This document shows, piece after piece, positions 43,862 to 54,608 of a DNA stretch of 64,000 nucleotides. Origin of the DNA: Bacteroidota bacterium (GTDB lineage Bacteria; Bacteroidota; Ignavibacteria; Ignavibacteriales; Ignavibacteriaceae); NCBI GenBank assembly GCA_022564295.1, contig JADFLR010000006.1:1-64000 (forward strand), given 5' to 3'. The notes beneath the pieces are model-generated. The model worked only from the letters and a program-made list of their open reading frames with translations, ran no database searches and was not told the origin of the DNA. Numbering within the stretch: the first letter of the stretch is position 1; the number at the start of each line of letters is the position of its first letter. The translations under genes were made by a program, and so were the position numbers.

Positions 43862-44458
43862 TTGAATAAAATTGAATGTGAAATATTAGGTTTATCATCC
43901 AGCCCTTCCACCGGAGGAGCTTATGCTATCTTATTAAAAGAATTGGAAGGACATCGCCGTTTACCAATAATCATTGGTGCTTTCGAAGCGCAGGCAATTG
44001 CTTTAGAGATGGAAGGGATTAAACCACCAAGACCTTTAACACATGACTTACTAAAGCAGATTACCGATAACCTTGGTGCGATAGTTAATGAAGTTATTAT
44101 TGATGAATTAAAAGAAAATACTTTTTTCGCAAAAATAATACTCGAAGTATCGGGATTAACTCAGGAAATTGATGCAAGACCGAGTGATGCAATTGCTTTA
44201 GCAGTAAGAGCAGAAGCACCAATTTATGTTGCTGCATCCGTAATGGATGCAGCAGCCTTCATCCCTTCAGAAGAAGATGAGATTGAAGAAATATCACCGG
44301 GAATTTCACCTGACAGCAAAAAAAGTAAGAATCCGGCATCTAAAGAAACAAAATTAGCTGAAATGCAAGATAAACTAAGGGAAGCAATCGAGAAGGAAGA
44401 GTACGAACGCGCGGCTATAATAAGAGATGATATAAAAAGACTGACAAGCGATAATTAA
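43862..44458 (+). CDS. Bifunctional nuclease-family (DUF151) protein with UVR motif
   Basis: A 198-residue protein that uses a TTG start, placed 5 bases after a GGAG ribosome site; the N-terminal MNKIECEILGLSSSPSTGGA aligns with the family from its first residues. Residues 1-130 are the BFN domain (LPIIIGAFEAQAIALEMEG, RPSDAIALAVRAEAPIYVA). A charged linker leads to a C-terminal UVR motif (LREAIEKEEYERAAIIRDDI) as found in UvrB/UvrC and McsA. This fusion is common in Bacteroidota. The biochemical role in bacteria is unclear; DNase/RNase activity was described for plant homologues. Confidence 0.88.
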   Translation: MNKIECEILGLSSSPSTGGAYAILLKELEGHRRLPIIIGAFEAQAIALEMEGIKPPRPLTHDLLKQITDNLGAIVNEVIIDELKENTFFAKIILEVSGLTQEIDARPSDAIALAVRAEAPIYVAASVMDAAAFIPSEEDEIEEISPGISPDSKKSKNPASKETKLAEMQDKLREAIEKEEYERAAIIRDDIKRLTSDN

Positions 44459-44471
44459 TATTTATCGTCCT

Positions 44472-45980
44472 CTATTTAAATACTATCTTACCAATTTCAC
44501 ATTCCATACATCTTCCCTTCACACAATAATGTCTGAATAACTCTATCATCCCTTGCATGTGTATGCTTTTGCTTTCCGAATTAGTGATGTGCAAACTATC
44601 TATCACTTGATCAACTATCCGGTTGTTACTTTTCTGATGAAAGTTTAAATATAAATTTTTTACCCTGCGGGCTGCTGCTTTATCATCAAATATTTCGAAA
44701 TAAACGGCGAATGCCGGGAGTATTACATTAATTATAATTTCGTCTGCCCGGGATAATCCGATAAAATAATTTATCACTTCTTTTGCAGGTTTATCAAATA
44801 CATAATGATTACGCCAATAACCTCCGGCATTTACTATTATCATATTTCTCAGCATCGAAATAATTTTCTTCTGTTTGTGGTCTTCAGTAAAAAACGTTAT
44901 GATGTTTCTTAATAATTCATCCCTGATCAATCTTCTTATTATCGTACTGCCTCCTGCTATTCTTACCGTGGGAAAATTCTGAGGTCTTAGTTTGAAGAAA
45001 TTCCATTTCTCCATTTTGAAATAAGCTCCGTCATACTGATCTTTTATTTCAGACCATTTCTCAATCAACACTCTCAAATATTCCGTTGATTTCTCATCCG
45101 AGTTTGGTTGATCGAATGAGATAATTCCACTCACATTAAAAAGGGCACACTCTATTATATCCTGAAATTTTTCTTCTTGTTTAAATTTTATAAGAAAATC
45201 GAGATTAACTGCCTTTGCCAGTTTAAGCATGTTATCCTTGTTTTTTGAATATCCCAACGCTTCAAAAATCATTTCATAAATTAACTGCTGCCAAAGTAAT
45301 GGGTCATTAAATTCATCCGGAGTGAATTTTTTATTTTGAAACTCTTCACCAAAATCATAGCGTACTATCGGTTCCCTTATATTCATTTCTTTTAAGTAGA
45401 CCATTTCTTTAAGACGCTCAAAAATTTTCTTCTCTTTCTGTTTAAATCTTTCAATCCCTAAATCCGTTAAGAGTTTTAGTTTATCCTGTAATAAAATATT
45501 TCCGTTAATTTCTGTACAAGGCATTACAAAACCACGATTTGTCCTTTCGGATTCAATGGCATTTCTGAGAGATGATTGGTAGCTATCGTTAATAAAATCT
45601 ATTAAACAAATAGAATTTATTTTTCTTCCATCTTGTGTATAAACATAGGGTCGGAATCTTTCCTTAGAAAGTACGATGTGAAGAATAACTTTGTTGTATT
45701 TTTTATCGAGATAATGCCCGTGTGATTTCCAATCGGAATGCCAGATGTCTATTTCAACATCACCAAGGTAAGTAATATTGCCAATCTTAATTCTTGAATT
45801 GAAAAAATCGGGACCGGCATAATCTTTATTGTTTTCACCAGCATGAATTATTTCAATTATTTGATTATCAATAGTTTTTAATTGTGTTTCAAAATTTTCG
45901 GATTTCCAAATCTCGTATAATAATTTCTCGCCTACTTTACCTACTTTAAACACAACTTCCTCGGTTGATCTTTTGTCCAC
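44472..45980 (-). CDS. DUF2851-family protein
   Basis: A 502-residue protein. The N-terminal block GPDFFNSRIKIGNITYLGDV followed by EIDIWHSDWKSHGHYLDKKYN and VILHIVL is the signature of DUF2851, a family largely confined to Bacteroidota and relatives. The Asp/Glu/His spacing suggests a nuclease-like fold, but this is inference. The C-terminus carries a cysteine cluster (HYCVKGRCMECEIG). No function is known. It is convergent with the DUF151 gene, with 13 bases between stops. Confidence 0.82.
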   Translation of the reverse strand: MDKRSTEEVVFKVGKVGEKLLYEIWKSENFETQLKTIDNQIIEIIHAGENNKDYAGPDFFNSRIKIGNITYLGDVEIDIWHSDWKSHGHYLDKKYNKVILHIVLSKERFRPYVYTQDGRKINSICLIDFINDSYQSSLRNAIESERTNRGFVMPCTEINGNILLQDKLKLLTDLGIERFKQKEKKIFERLKEMVYLKEMNIREPIVRYDFGEEFQNKKFTPDEFNDPLLWQQLIYEMIFEALGYSKNKDNMLKLAKAVNLDFLIKFKQEEKFQDIIECALFNVSGIISFDQPNSDEKSTEYLRVLIEKWSEIKDQYDGAYFKMEKWNFFKLRPQNFPTVRIAGGSTIIRRLIRDELLRNIITFFTEDHKQKKIISMLRNMIIVNAGGYWRNHYVFDKPAKEVINYFIGLSRADEIIINVILPAFAVYFEIFDDKAAARRVKNLYLNFHQKSNNRIVDQVIDSLHITNSESKSIHMQGMIELFRHYCVKGRCMECEIGKIVFK

Positions 45981-46175
45981 TAATTAACACTATTAACAGC
46001 ATTACAAATATTAACATAAAACCTATATTATATTAAGTAAATAGAAAATTATATACCCGATTATCCTTGTTATTATCTTTAGTTTTCAATTAAATAGTTA
46101 ATAATAAATTTGTAACCAATAACCATGTTAATCGAATTGGAAAAAAACAGGAAGAGAGAAGAGATTAATTCAGTT

Positions 46176-46988
46176 CTATAAGTTTAATATTTTATCTATT
46201 TCATTATTCAATCTGAGAATTTCCTCCCTGGCTTTCTCAGCAAAATCTTCCCCGCTGCTTTTATAAATTATTCCCCTGCTTACATTTATTAAAAAAGATT
46301 TTCTGTTTACAGTTTTAAATGATTTTACAACATCTTCCAAACTGCCGCCCTGTGCACCAATACCCGGTAATAAAACAGGAAGAGTTTCGAAAAAATTAAT
46401 ATTTTCTTTTAACTCTTCACCGTTTGTTGCCCCAAAAACAATTCCGCAGTTATTATTCAAATTCCATTCTTTAACTTTTTCAATTATTTGTTGATAAAGA
46501 AACTTTCCATTATCGAGCTTTAATTTTTCAAAATCATTTGCGCCTTTATTTGATGTAAGTGCGAGAATAAAATTAAGCTTATCGCTATAATCTAAAAATG
46601 GTTCCAGTGAATCTTTACCCATCAGAGGATTGAGTGTGACCGCATCACAATTATAATGCTCGAACACAGATTTTGCATACATGCGAGATGTGTTGCCGAT
46701 ATCGCCGTATTTTGCATCCGCAATAATTAAAATGTTTGAAGGGATGTAACTGATGGTTTCTAATAATATTTTTAATCCCTCTTCCCCATCCTTTTCATAA
46801 AATGCAAAATTTAATTTATAGGCAGCACAATATTCACTTGTAGAATCAATTATAGCTTTGTTAAAATTTAACACAGGGTTGGCTGATGACTTTATGTGCA
46901 ATGGAAGCTTATCAAAATCAGTATCAAGCCCAACACAAATAAACTTATCGTCGTTATTCTTATTGACTAACTTTTCTAAAGCATTCAT
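46176..46988 (-). CDS. pyrF: Orotidine 5'-phosphate decarboxylase (type 2)
   Basis: A 270-residue enzyme of the type 2 PyrF subfamily. FICVGLDTDFDKLP at the N-terminus and the catalytic IIADAKYGDIGNTSRMYA block with Asp-Lys are intact, followed by LPGIGAQGGS. It decarboxylates OMP to UMP in pyrimidine synthesis. It follows rodA by 12 bases and is the last gene of the elongasome operon. Confidence 0.92.
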   Translation of the reverse strand: MNALEKLVNKNNDDKFICVGLDTDFDKLPLHIKSSANPVLNFNKAIIDSTSEYCAAYKLNFAFYEKDGEEGLKILLETISYIPSNILIIADAKYGDIGNTSRMYAKSVFEHYNCDAVTLNPLMGKDSLEPFLDYSDKLNFILALTSNKGANDFEKLKLDNGKFLYQQIIEKVKEWNLNNNCGIVFGATNGEELKENINFFETLPVLLPGIGAQGGSLEDVVKSFKTVNRKSFLINVSRGIIYKSSGEDFAEKAREEILRLNNEIDKILNL

Positions 46989-47000
46989 AATAAATTAATG

Positions 47001-48245
47001 TTACGCATAATTTTTTCTTGTTCTGTATATGTTGGCTAAGATACCAAGCATAATCATATTTACTACAAGTGAACTTCCCCCATAACTTATAAACGGCAGA
47101 GGTAATCCAATTACAGGCATTATTCCCACTACCATACCTATATTGATAATAAAATGCGCAAAGTAAACAGAAAGGATGCCGATTGATAATAAACTTAAAA
47201 ATTCATCCTTAGAGCCGGATGCAATTTTAAGAATTCTTAAAAACAAAAATGTGAATAATCCAATTGTGATTATCGCACCTACGAATCCAAACTCCTCGCC
47301 TATTACGCAGTAAATAAAATCTGTCCATTGTTCAGGGATAAATTGTAATTGTGTTTGGTTGCCTTCAAGGAATCCTTTCCCAAACAATCCGCCTGAACCA
47401 ATAGCTACTTTTGCCTGAATTGTGTTATATCCGGAACCAAGCGGATCGGACATTGGATCGATAAACGCTTGAATTCTTTTTTGTTGATGAGTGCTGAGCG
47501 CTTTAAAAACATAATCGGCAAAAAATCCGCTTGCTAAATTAAATGCGAAGATAGAACCGCTAAAGAAAAAATCCTTTCGGAAAACAAATAACATCGCAAT
47601 AACAAATAATAATGCTCCAAAAAAGTAGTATGAACCAAATAAAGAAGATACCGCTACAAAACCAGGTGATAACACTACAAACATTGCAAATACGCTTATC
47701 CCTTTCCAAAATATTAATGTTAATATCATTGCAATAAATACGAATGCAGTACCCATATCAGGCTCAAATAAAATTAATATTACAGGGAAAAATCCGATTG
47801 CTAACGTGAATGACAAATCTTTAAAGGAATCGATGTTTGCATTCTGTCTGCTTAAATATTTTGAAAGCATAAGTATAGTAGCGAGCTTAGCAAATTCAGA
47901 CGGTTGAAATCCGAACGAGCCGATAGCCAGCCAGCTTTTCGCTCCTGAGATTCTTTGACCGATTAATAGTACAACAATAAGAAGAAAAATAGTTATGAAA
48001 TATGAAGGGATTGTTATCTGTTTAAAAGTATTTGTGGGAATCGAATAAGTTATAAAGAAAACAATTACAGCTACTATTCCCCAAATTAATTGTTTTTGAA
48101 AATTACCCTGAGCGATAGCATTACTGAAAGTTGAACTATAAATTGCAGTTAATCCAAATATAAAAAGAATTATTACAGGAAATATTAATCCGAAATCAAA
48201 CTTGTCTTTTAAATGATAATCAATTCGCAATTCATTAATCCACAT
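47001..48245 (-). CDS. rodA: Peptidoglycan polymerase RodA (SEDS family)
   Basis: A 414-residue SEDS protein with about ten membrane segments. [33 protein letters not shown], and the C-terminal [15 protein letters not shown] block are characteristic. It polymerises glycan strands for cell elongation with its partner PBP2. It overlaps mrdA by 11 bases, indicating coupled translation. Confidence 0.94.
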   Translation of the reverse strand: MWINELRIDYHLKDKFDFGLIFPVIILFIFGLTAIYSSTFSNAIAQGNFQKQLIWGIVAVIVFFITYSIPTNTFKQITIPSYFITIFLLIVVLLIGQRISGAKSWLAIGSFGFQPSEFAKLATILMLSKYLSRQNANIDSFKDLSFTLAIGFFPVILILFEPDMGTAFVFIAMILTLIFWKGISVFAMFVVLSPGFVAVSSLFGSYYFFGALLFVIAMLFVFRKDFFFSGSIFAFNLASGFFADYVFKALSTHQQKRIQAFIDPMSDPLGSGYNTIQAKVAIGSGGLFGKGFLEGNQTQLQFIPEQWTDFIYCVIGEEFGFVGAIITIGLFTFLFLRILKIASGSKDEFLSLLSIGILSVYFAHFIINIGMVVGIMPVIGLPLPFISYGGSSLVVNMIMLGILANIYRTRKNYA

Positions 48246-50043
48246 TCTTATTTTCTAATTTTGTAATTGATCTATTCTTAATCGGAGTATCTTTCTTCAA
48301 AGAATTAAGATAAGCTTCAATCACTTTTTTCGCGATTGGCGCAGCGTGTGTTCCGCCGAAACCAACATTTTCCACCAATACGGCAATTGCAATCTTCGGA
48401 TCATCAGAAGGTGCAAACGCTATAAACAATGCATGATCTGCACCATGCGGATTTTGAGATGTTCCTGTTTTCCCTGAAATTTCATACTCACCGTACCTAA
48501 TGTGAGTTGCTGTTCCTTTCCCGTTTACAACTAAAAACATTCCTTCTTTTACGATGTCAAATATCTTTTGATCAATACCTAAATCTAACTCAGTGTAGAC
48601 AAAATCAATAATTATATTATTTTTTCTGTCAACAAACCCTTTAACAAGATGCGGTTGATAACCTTTCCCTTTATTAGCAATTAACACTGTGTATTGTGCT
48701 AACTGTAAAGGAGTAACACTAACTTCACCCTGACCTATTGAAAGACTTAGCATTATGCTTTTTGGCCATTCCGGTCCGTACCTTTTCTTATAATATTCCT
48801 CATCAGGAATTAAGCCCGCATTTTCTTCTCCGATATCAATTCCGGTTATTGAATCAAATCCAAGCAGTCTGCTATACTTAGCCCAATTATCAATACCAAT
48901 TTTAAGAATCAACTGATAAAAAAACGAGTTGCAGGATTTTTCAATTGCGGTAATTACATTTACATTACCATGTACACCATGGCATTTAAAGAATCGCCCG
49001 AATGTCACACCACCACTGCAAAAGAAAGTGGTTGATGTAGTTATAATTCCCATATCGAGTGCTGCAATAGCAGAGAGTACTTTGTAAGTTGAACCGGGTG
49101 ATTGAATAGAGGTTATCGCCCGGTTAAAAAGAGGTTTGCCGGGGTCGTTGTACAAAGATCTTAAATAGTCCTTTGAAGTAATGTAGGAGAACTCATTCAG
49201 ATCAAACTCGGGTGCACTTACAAGAGCAAGTATATCTCCGTTAGCAGGATCAATTGCAACGAGTGCTCCTTTTTTCCCTTTAAACTCTTCTTCAGCGACT
49301 CTTTGTGCATTAGTTTCAATTGTAAGAATTAAATCATTTCCTTTAACAGCAGGAATATCTTCAGAACCGTTATTAAATGCGTCAATTACTTTTCTTCGGG
49401 AATTAACTATAACAAATTTATTCCCCTTAGTGCCTCTTAACTGTTTTTCATAAGTTTTTTCAACACCTGTATTCCCAATATTATCTCCTTGGTTATAATA
49501 TTCATTTTCTTTGCTTAATTGCTTTTGTGAAATTTCTTTTAGATAGCCAAAAACATGTGAGCCATTAATACCACCCGGGTAACCCCTGTGCATTTCAACT
49601 ACATAATCCACACCGGGAAGATTGAGTGAATTTTCTTCGATCCAGGCAACAGCATCAAAACTAATTCCTCTTTTAATTTTTATAGGAAGATATTTTGAAA
49701 AGTTTTTATACTGATCTAATATATTGCTTATATATCCTGAATCAACTTCAAGAATTGTTTCTATGATACTATTTAATTTTTTATCGTAATCTGCTGGTGT
49801 TATTCGCAAAGTATAAGCGGGAACATTATTTACAAGCAGTTTGAAATTTCTATCGTAAAAAACACCTCTCAACGGAATTTGTTCAATCGATTTAATGCTG
49901 TTATCAGTTGCTTTATCCTGATAGGATGTTTGATTGAGGATTTGCATCTGAAAAAGACGAAATCCGAGTACTGCCGCACTGATAATAATTATCATGGAAA
50001 TGATGGTTGTACGTTGTATGGACGCAAATTTTTCGCTTCTCAA
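48235..50043 (-). CDS. mrdA: Penicillin-binding protein 2 (transpeptidase)
   Basis: A 602-residue class B PBP. There is one N-terminal membrane segment, a dimerisation domain and a transpeptidase domain with S318-T-Y-K321, S370-C-N372 and K525-T-G527, so the active site is complete. It cross-links peptidoglycan during elongation in complex with RodA. It overlaps mreD by 4 bases and rodA by 11. Confidence 0.94.
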   Translation of the reverse strand: MRSEKFASIQRTTIISMIIIISAAVLGFRLFQMQILNQTSYQDKATDNSIKSIEQIPLRGVFYDRNFKLLVNNVPAYTLRITPADYDKKLNSIIETILEVDSGYISNILDQYKNFSKYLPIKIKRGISFDAVAWIEENSLNLPGVDYVVEMHRGYPGGINGSHVFGYLKEISQKQLSKENEYYNQGDNIGNTGVEKTYEKQLRGTKGNKFVIVNSRRKVIDAFNNGSEDIPAVKGNDLILTIETNAQRVAEEEFKGKKGALVAIDPANGDILALVSAPEFDLNEFSYITSKDYLRSLYNDPGKPLFNRAITSIQSPGSTYKVLSAIAALDMGIITTSTTFFCSGGVTFGRFFKCHGVHGNVNVITAIEKSCNSFFYQLILKIGIDNWAKYSRLLGFDSITGIDIGEENAGLIPDEEYYKKRYGPEWPKSIMLSLSIGQGEVSVTPLQLAQYTVLIANKGKGYQPHLVKGFVDRKNNIIIDFVYTELDLGIDQKIFDIVKEGMFLVVNGKGTATHIRYGEYEISGKTGTSQNPHGADHALFIAFAPSDDPKIAIAVLVENVGFGGTHAAPIAKKVIEAYLNSLKKDTPIKNRSITKLENKNVD

Positions 50044-50528
50044 AATTTTCTCCTTCTAAAAGGTGAAAATATAAATAATATACTTACCATTGCAGTGTAT
50101 AAAGATGACAGTAATGCTTGTTCGAAAAGTAATTTAATTATATTTGTTTGTACATCAAATGCAGAAAAGAATGAAAATATGACCGAGTCAATCAACGCAC
50201 AGATAAATACAATTAAAGAAAAAATGTAAGTGCTTATATTAATATCTTTTTTTGTTTCCGTAGAAAAATATCCTGCGGTAAATCCTGCAATAGTTTTAGA
50301 CAGCATTGAACTTCCAAGCAAACTTCCTGTGATTAAATCGATAAAAAAACCATAAGAAGCCCCTAATACAGTTCCGTAATACTGGTCCCGCGATATTGAA
50401 AAATAAACTAATGAGATGAGAACAAGATCGGGGATAATGCCGGCAATAGCTATTAAGGGTATCACTGTTATTTGAACGAGCAGAACAACAAAAAAAGTTA
50501 TGAAAGGTGTTATCAGTTCCCATTTCAT
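50040..50528 (-). CDS. mreD: Rod shape-determining protein MreD
   Basis: A 162-residue inner-membrane protein with about five hydrophobic segments, matching MreD. Sequence is poorly conserved in this family, but the position between mreC and mrdA and the LVYFSISRDQYYGTVLGASYG stretch support it. It is part of the elongasome. The start is 1 base from the mreC stop, and the stop overlaps mrdA by 4 bases. Confidence 0.85.
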   Translation of the reverse strand: MKWELITPFITFFVVLLVQITVIPLIAIAGIIPDLVLISLVYFSISRDQYYGTVLGASYGFFIDLITGSLLGSSMLSKTIAGFTAGYFSTETKKDINISTYIFSLIVFICALIDSVIFSFFSAFDVQTNIIKLLFEQALLSSLYTAMVSILFIFSPFRRRKF

Positions 50529-50529
50529 T

Positions 50530-51363
50530 TTACTGCCGCCTGTAAAAATTTAATTCTAAATTATCGATCTGCTTGCTTTTAACCTTAGCCAATATGAATA
50601 CGTTTTCAACAGATGTAAGATCAGCAAAAGGTTTTACTCTAATGTAACTGAAAACTCCTGTTTCACCTTGTCTGAAATCTTCTACAATACCAACAGGAAT
50701 TGGAATTGGAACAATTGAACTAACATCGGATGTAATTATTCTATCACCTGTTTCAACATCAAATGTGTTAGGGATATTAATAATAATCAGTTCTTCGCCC
50801 GTCCATTTAAGAATACCGTTTATTCTGCTTCTCTCATCCATCACCGTCAATCTCAAATCAACATTTTTAAGAGTTCGTGCAATTGAGAAATCTTCGGCGA
50901 CGGAATTAACAATTCCAATAAATCCTTTATCATTAATAACGGGCATACCGGGCAGTACACTATCTTTTTTACCCGCATTAAGAGTAATTGTATTTTGTGT
51001 CATCGAAAGCGAACGGGAGACAATACTTGCAGGGATTAAAGGAAAACCGGTTGTATCTTTAAATGCTAACAAATCTTTTAATTCCTTATTAACTATTCCG
51101 AACTCTCTAAGTCTGCTGACCTGAAGCATTAACTTTGCATTTGTTTCCCTTAATTCTTCGTTTTCTCTTTGTAGATTGGTAACGCTAAAAATATCGGAAA
51201 TAACTGAAGTTATGGTTGCAAAACTACCGAATGCAATTGCTCTTATTTTTTGAACATTGGGATTTTTATTTTGGGACAGAATAATAAGACTTAATAGAAT
51301 CAGTAAAACAAGCGCAATGTATTCTCTAAAATTGGTCCATACTTTGGATAAAAACCTAAACAT
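50530..51363 (-). CDS. mreC: Rod shape-determining protein MreC
   Basis: A 277-residue protein with one N-terminal membrane helix, a coiled coil (LQRENEELRETNAKLMLQ, about residues 63-85) and a periplasmic beta domain with GFIGIVNSVAEDFS and IPVGIVEDF. It links MreB to RodA and PBP2. The start overlaps the mreB stop by 1 base. Confidence 0.92.
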   Translation of the reverse strand: MFRFLSKVWTNFREYIALVLLILLSLIILSQNKNPNVQKIRAIAFGSFATITSVISDIFSVTNLQRENEELRETNAKLMLQVSRLREFGIVNKELKDLLAFKDTTGFPLIPASIVSRSLSMTQNTITLNAGKKDSVLPGMPVINDKGFIGIVNSVAEDFSIARTLKNVDLRLTVMDERSRINGILKWTGEELIIINIPNTFDVETGDRIITSDVSSIVPIPIPVGIVEDFRQGETGVFSYIRVKPFADLTSVENVFILAKVKSKQIDNLELNFYRRQ

Positions 51364-52388
51364 TAATATCTTCTATTGCGAATAAGAACTTTCTGATAAT
51401 CACTTAGATTATCTATTACTTTTCCGGTTCCCAAAACAACGGCAGTAAGCGGGTCTTCAGCAACGTGCACGGGAAGGTTCGTTTCCATTTTAATTCTTTC
51501 ATCCAACCCTTTTAGTAAAGCTCCGCCACCGGTTAGCATTACTCCGCGATCTAAAATATCGGCTGACAATTCGGGTGGTGTTCTTTCCAATGTTTGCCTT
51601 ATTGCTTCAATTATTTGAACGACTGATTCATTTAGTGCTTCTCTTATTTCAACAGAACTTACTTCAGTAGTTTTCGGAATTCCTCCTACAAGATCTCTCC
51701 CTTTAACCTGAATAGTAATTTCTTCTTTTAGCGGAACTGCTGAGCCAACCTCGCACTTTATAGCTTCTGCCGTTCTTTCACCGATTAAAATGTTATGATT
51801 TCTTTTAAAGAATTGCATAATAGCATAGTTCATTTCATCTCCCGCAATACGAATCGATTCTTCATTCACAATACCTGATAAAGCTATCACCGCAATTTCT
51901 GTTGTACCGCCGCCGATATCTATAATCATATTTCCAACAGCAGCGTCAACATCAATTCCTATTCCAATTGCAGCAGCCATCGGTTCCGCTATAAGATGAA
52001 CCTCCTTTGCACCAGCATGTTCGGCACTATCGCGAACGGCTCTTTTCTCAACTTCGGTAACACCGCTGGGAACTGCCATAACAACCCTGCGGCTGCTAAG
52101 CACACCAGCACGCACCCTTTTAATAAAAGCTCGTATCATTCCCTCGGCAATTTCAAAATCTGCAATCACACCGTCACGCATGGGTCGTGTAACCCGAATT
52201 TCTTTATGTTCTCTTCCCAGCATTTCTTTAGCTTTATTGCCAAGAGCAATAATTCTTTTAGTATTTTTATCAAAAGCTACAATAGATGGTTCGTTAAGAA
52301 CAATACCTTTCCCCTTTATGTATATAAGTGTGTTTGCCGTGCCAAGGTCTATTGCAATATCGGTTGCAAATAAATCGAAAATACCCAT
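51363..52388 (-). CDS. mreB: Rod shape-determining protein MreB
   Basis: A 341-residue bacterial actin. The phosphate-binding DLGTANTLIYIKGKG, the IDIGGGTTEIAVIALSGIV block and the adenosine motif TGGGALLKGLDERI are clear. It forms membrane-bound filaments that guide elongation. It follows purH by 7 bases, a gene order known from Bacteroidota, so the cell probably is rod-shaped. Confidence 0.95.
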   Translation of the reverse strand: MGIFDLFATDIAIDLGTANTLIYIKGKGIVLNEPSIVAFDKNTKRIIALGNKAKEMLGREHKEIRVTRPMRDGVIADFEIAEGMIRAFIKRVRAGVLSSRRVVMAVPSGVTEVEKRAVRDSAEHAGAKEVHLIAEPMAAAIGIGIDVDAAVGNMIIDIGGGTTEIAVIALSGIVNEESIRIAGDEMNYAIMQFFKRNHNILIGERTAEAIKCEVGSAVPLKEEITIQVKGRDLVGGIPKTTEVSSVEIREALNESVVQIIEAIRQTLERTPPELSADILDRGVMLTGGGALLKGLDERIKMETNLPVHVAEDPLTAVVLGTGKVIDNLSDYQKVLIRNRRY

Positions 52389-52395
52389 TATACCT

Positions 52396-53913
52396 CTAAT
52401 GTTTGAAGTGTCTTATTCCTGTAAATACCATTGATACATTATGTTCATTTGCAGCATCAATAACATCTTGATCGCGAACCGATCCACCTGGTTGTATAAC
52501 TGATATTGCGCCGCAATTAATTATTTCAATCAAGCCATCTGCAAAAGGGAAAAAAGCATCAGAAGCAGCAACTGAACCATTAAGATCTAATCCTTGTTCT
52601 TTCGCTTTCATAGAGGCTATCTTTACCGAATCTAATCTCGACATTTGTCCAGCTCCGATTCCTAACGTAGCTTTAGATTTTGCAAAGACAATAGCGTTTG
52701 ATTTAGTATGTTTAGCAACTTTCCATGTAAAATACAAATCTTCTAATTCTTTCTCATCAGGTTTTTTGGTTGTTGGAAAAGAAATTTTTTCTTCTACAAT
52801 ATCAAGTTTATTTGTTTCTTGCCGTATTATGCCACCGGGAATGCTTTTCAGATAGAATTTTTCTTTCCCGATTGGCTTAATTTGTTTTAATAATCTTCTA
52901 TTCTTTTTCCTCTTTAAAATTGAAAGAGCTTTATTTGTAAATTCAGGTGCACTTATTACTTCGAGAAAAATATCATTCAACTTGTTGGCTATTTTTTCAT
53001 CGATCACATCAGTAAAAGCAACTATACCCCCAAAAGCCGATACAGGATCGCACCGTAGTGCTTTTTCATAAGCATCATAAATATCACTGCCTATAGCTGC
53101 ACCAGCCGGGTTACTATGCTTAATAATTGTGCAAGCGTTTGTTCCTAGGTCCTGAACTAATTCAACAGCAGAAACTAAATCAAAAATATTGTTGTAAGAT
53201 AATTCTTTGCCATTCAGAAATTCAAAATAACTGAAAAAGTCTCCATGTAACTGTGCAGATTGATGTGGGTTTTCACCGTATCTTAATGTTTTTGTTCTAG
53301 GAAGATTAATTCTAAGAGATTTATTTTCAGTTTCAAATTTAAACTCGAAATAGTTTGCAATACAAGTATCATACTCCGCTGTATTGGAGAATGCATCAAC
53401 AGCTAAGTTCCTCCTTGTTTTTTCTGAAATATTTCCGGATGACAATTCATCTAAAAAATCATCGTACTGATCGGGGGAAGTTAAGATTGATACGTACTTA
53501 TAATTCTTTGCCGCCGCTCTTATTAAACTTGGTCCTCCGATATCAATATTTTCAATTGCAGTATCTATGTCAACGTTTTCTTTTTTTATAACTTCAATAA
53601 AAGGATAAAGATTAACACACACTACATCAATCGGGTAAATATTGCTTTGCTTCGCTTCCTTCTTATCTGAATCATTTTCTCTTCGGAATAAAATTCCTCC
53701 AAATATTTTCGGATGAAGTGTTTTCACTCTACCGCTAAATATCTCCGGGAATCCTGTAATTTCCGATATTTCAGTTACTTCAACTCCAGCTTGCCTAATC
53801 CTTTGAGCAGTATTGCCTGTTGCAATAATTTCATAATCATTATCTGCTAATCCTTTTGAAAGCTCTGTTATATTTGATTTATCAAATACACTGATTAACG
53901 CTAACTTCTTCAA
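52396..53913 (-). CDS. purH: Bifunctional AICAR transformylase/IMP cyclohydrolase
   Basis: A 505-residue PurH. The N-terminal methylglyoxal-synthase-like IMP cyclohydrolase domain (LALISVFDKSNI, FSGRVKTLHPKIFGGIL) precedes the AICARFT domain (LRYGENPHQSAQLHG, IIKHSNPAGAA with catalytic Lys-His). It performs the last two steps of purine synthesis. It follows purN by 31 bases and precedes mreB by 7. Confidence 0.95.
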   Translation of the reverse strand: MKKLALISVFDKSNITELSKGLADNDYEIIATGNTAQRIRQAGVEVTEISEITGFPEIFSGRVKTLHPKIFGGILFRRENDSDKKEAKQSNIYPIDVVCVNLYPFIEVIKKENVDIDTAIENIDIGGPSLIRAAAKNYKYVSILTSPDQYDDFLDELSSGNISEKTRRNLAVDAFSNTAEYDTCIANYFEFKFETENKSLRINLPRTKTLRYGENPHQSAQLHGDFFSYFEFLNGKELSYNNIFDLVSAVELVQDLGTNACTIIKHSNPAGAAIGSDIYDAYEKALRCDPVSAFGGIVAFTDVIDEKIANKLNDIFLEVISAPEFTNKALSILKRKKNRRLLKQIKPIGKEKFYLKSIPGGIIRQETNKLDIVEEKISFPTTKKPDEKELEDLYFTWKVAKHTKSNAIVFAKSKATLGIGAGQMSRLDSVKIASMKAKEQGLDLNGSVAASDAFFPFADGLIEIINCGAISVIQPGGSVRDQDVIDAANEHNVSMVFTGIRHFKH

Positions 53914-53944
53914 TTTGTTTTCGGTAATAATATTTTTTTTAACG

Positions 53945-54553
53945 TCAGGATAATACTTTCACTCTGCCATTACTGACAATAATCTTATCGAGTGCGAACT
54001 TCTCTATAACATATGGAAGCAATTCATGTTCAACTGCAAGAACTTTTTCTAAAATTTCTTCGGGCGAATCAACCTCAGAAATATCTACGCACCTTTGAAC
54101 AATTATATTTCCAGTATCATACGTTTCATCAACAAAATGAACCGTTGCACCGGAAACCTGTGCTGATGAGTCATATACAGCTTTATGAACATTCATTCCA
54201 TACATTTCCTTTCCACCGAATGATGGCAGTAATGCTGGATGAATATTAATAATCCGGTTACGGAAATCTACGATCATATCAGCGGGAATCATTTTCAAAA
54301 AACCAGCTAATACAACCAGATCGATCTCCAGAGATTTTAAAAATTTAGAGAGATTGTTATAGGAAATAGATTTTTTCTCATTCCCAACTACATACTGATT
54401 TATAGAATATTGTTCTGCAATTTTAAAAGCCCGGCAAGTAGCTTTATTGCTGATCACTGCCTGAACTTTAATAAGCTTACGAAGTTTAGGAGAATTTAAT
54501 ATTGCTCTGAGATTTGAACCTCTACCTGAAACAAATACAGCAACTTTTAACAC
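53945..54553 (-). CDS. purN: Phosphoribosylglycinamide formyltransferase
   Basis: A 202-residue PurN. FVSGRGSNLRAIL binds the phosphate, and catalytic residues appear in IINIHPALLPSF (Asn, His) and HFVDETYDTG (Asp). It transfers a formyl group from 10-formyl-tetrahydrofolate in step three of purine synthesis. It lies 31 bases upstream of purH. Confidence 0.94.
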   Translation of the reverse strand: MLKVAVFVSGRGSNLRAILNSPKLRKLIKVQAVISNKATCRAFKIAEQYSINQYVVGNEKKSISYNNLSKFLKSLEIDLVVLAGFLKMIPADMIVDFRNRIINIHPALLPSFGGKEMYGMNVHKAVYDSSAQVSGATVHFVDETYDTGNIIVQRCVDISEVDSPEEILEKVLAVEHELLPYVIEKFALDKIIVSNGRVKVLS

Positions 54554-54608
54554 AATTGCACTTTTTTTAATAGAACAAAGCTACCTAATCATCACTGAAT
54601 AATCAATG

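Noticed and set aside
44459-44471. Missing terminator between convergent DUF151 and DUF2851 genes
   Set aside because: Stops 13 bases apart are common in compact genomes; terminators may lie inside the opposing genes, so this is not unusual.
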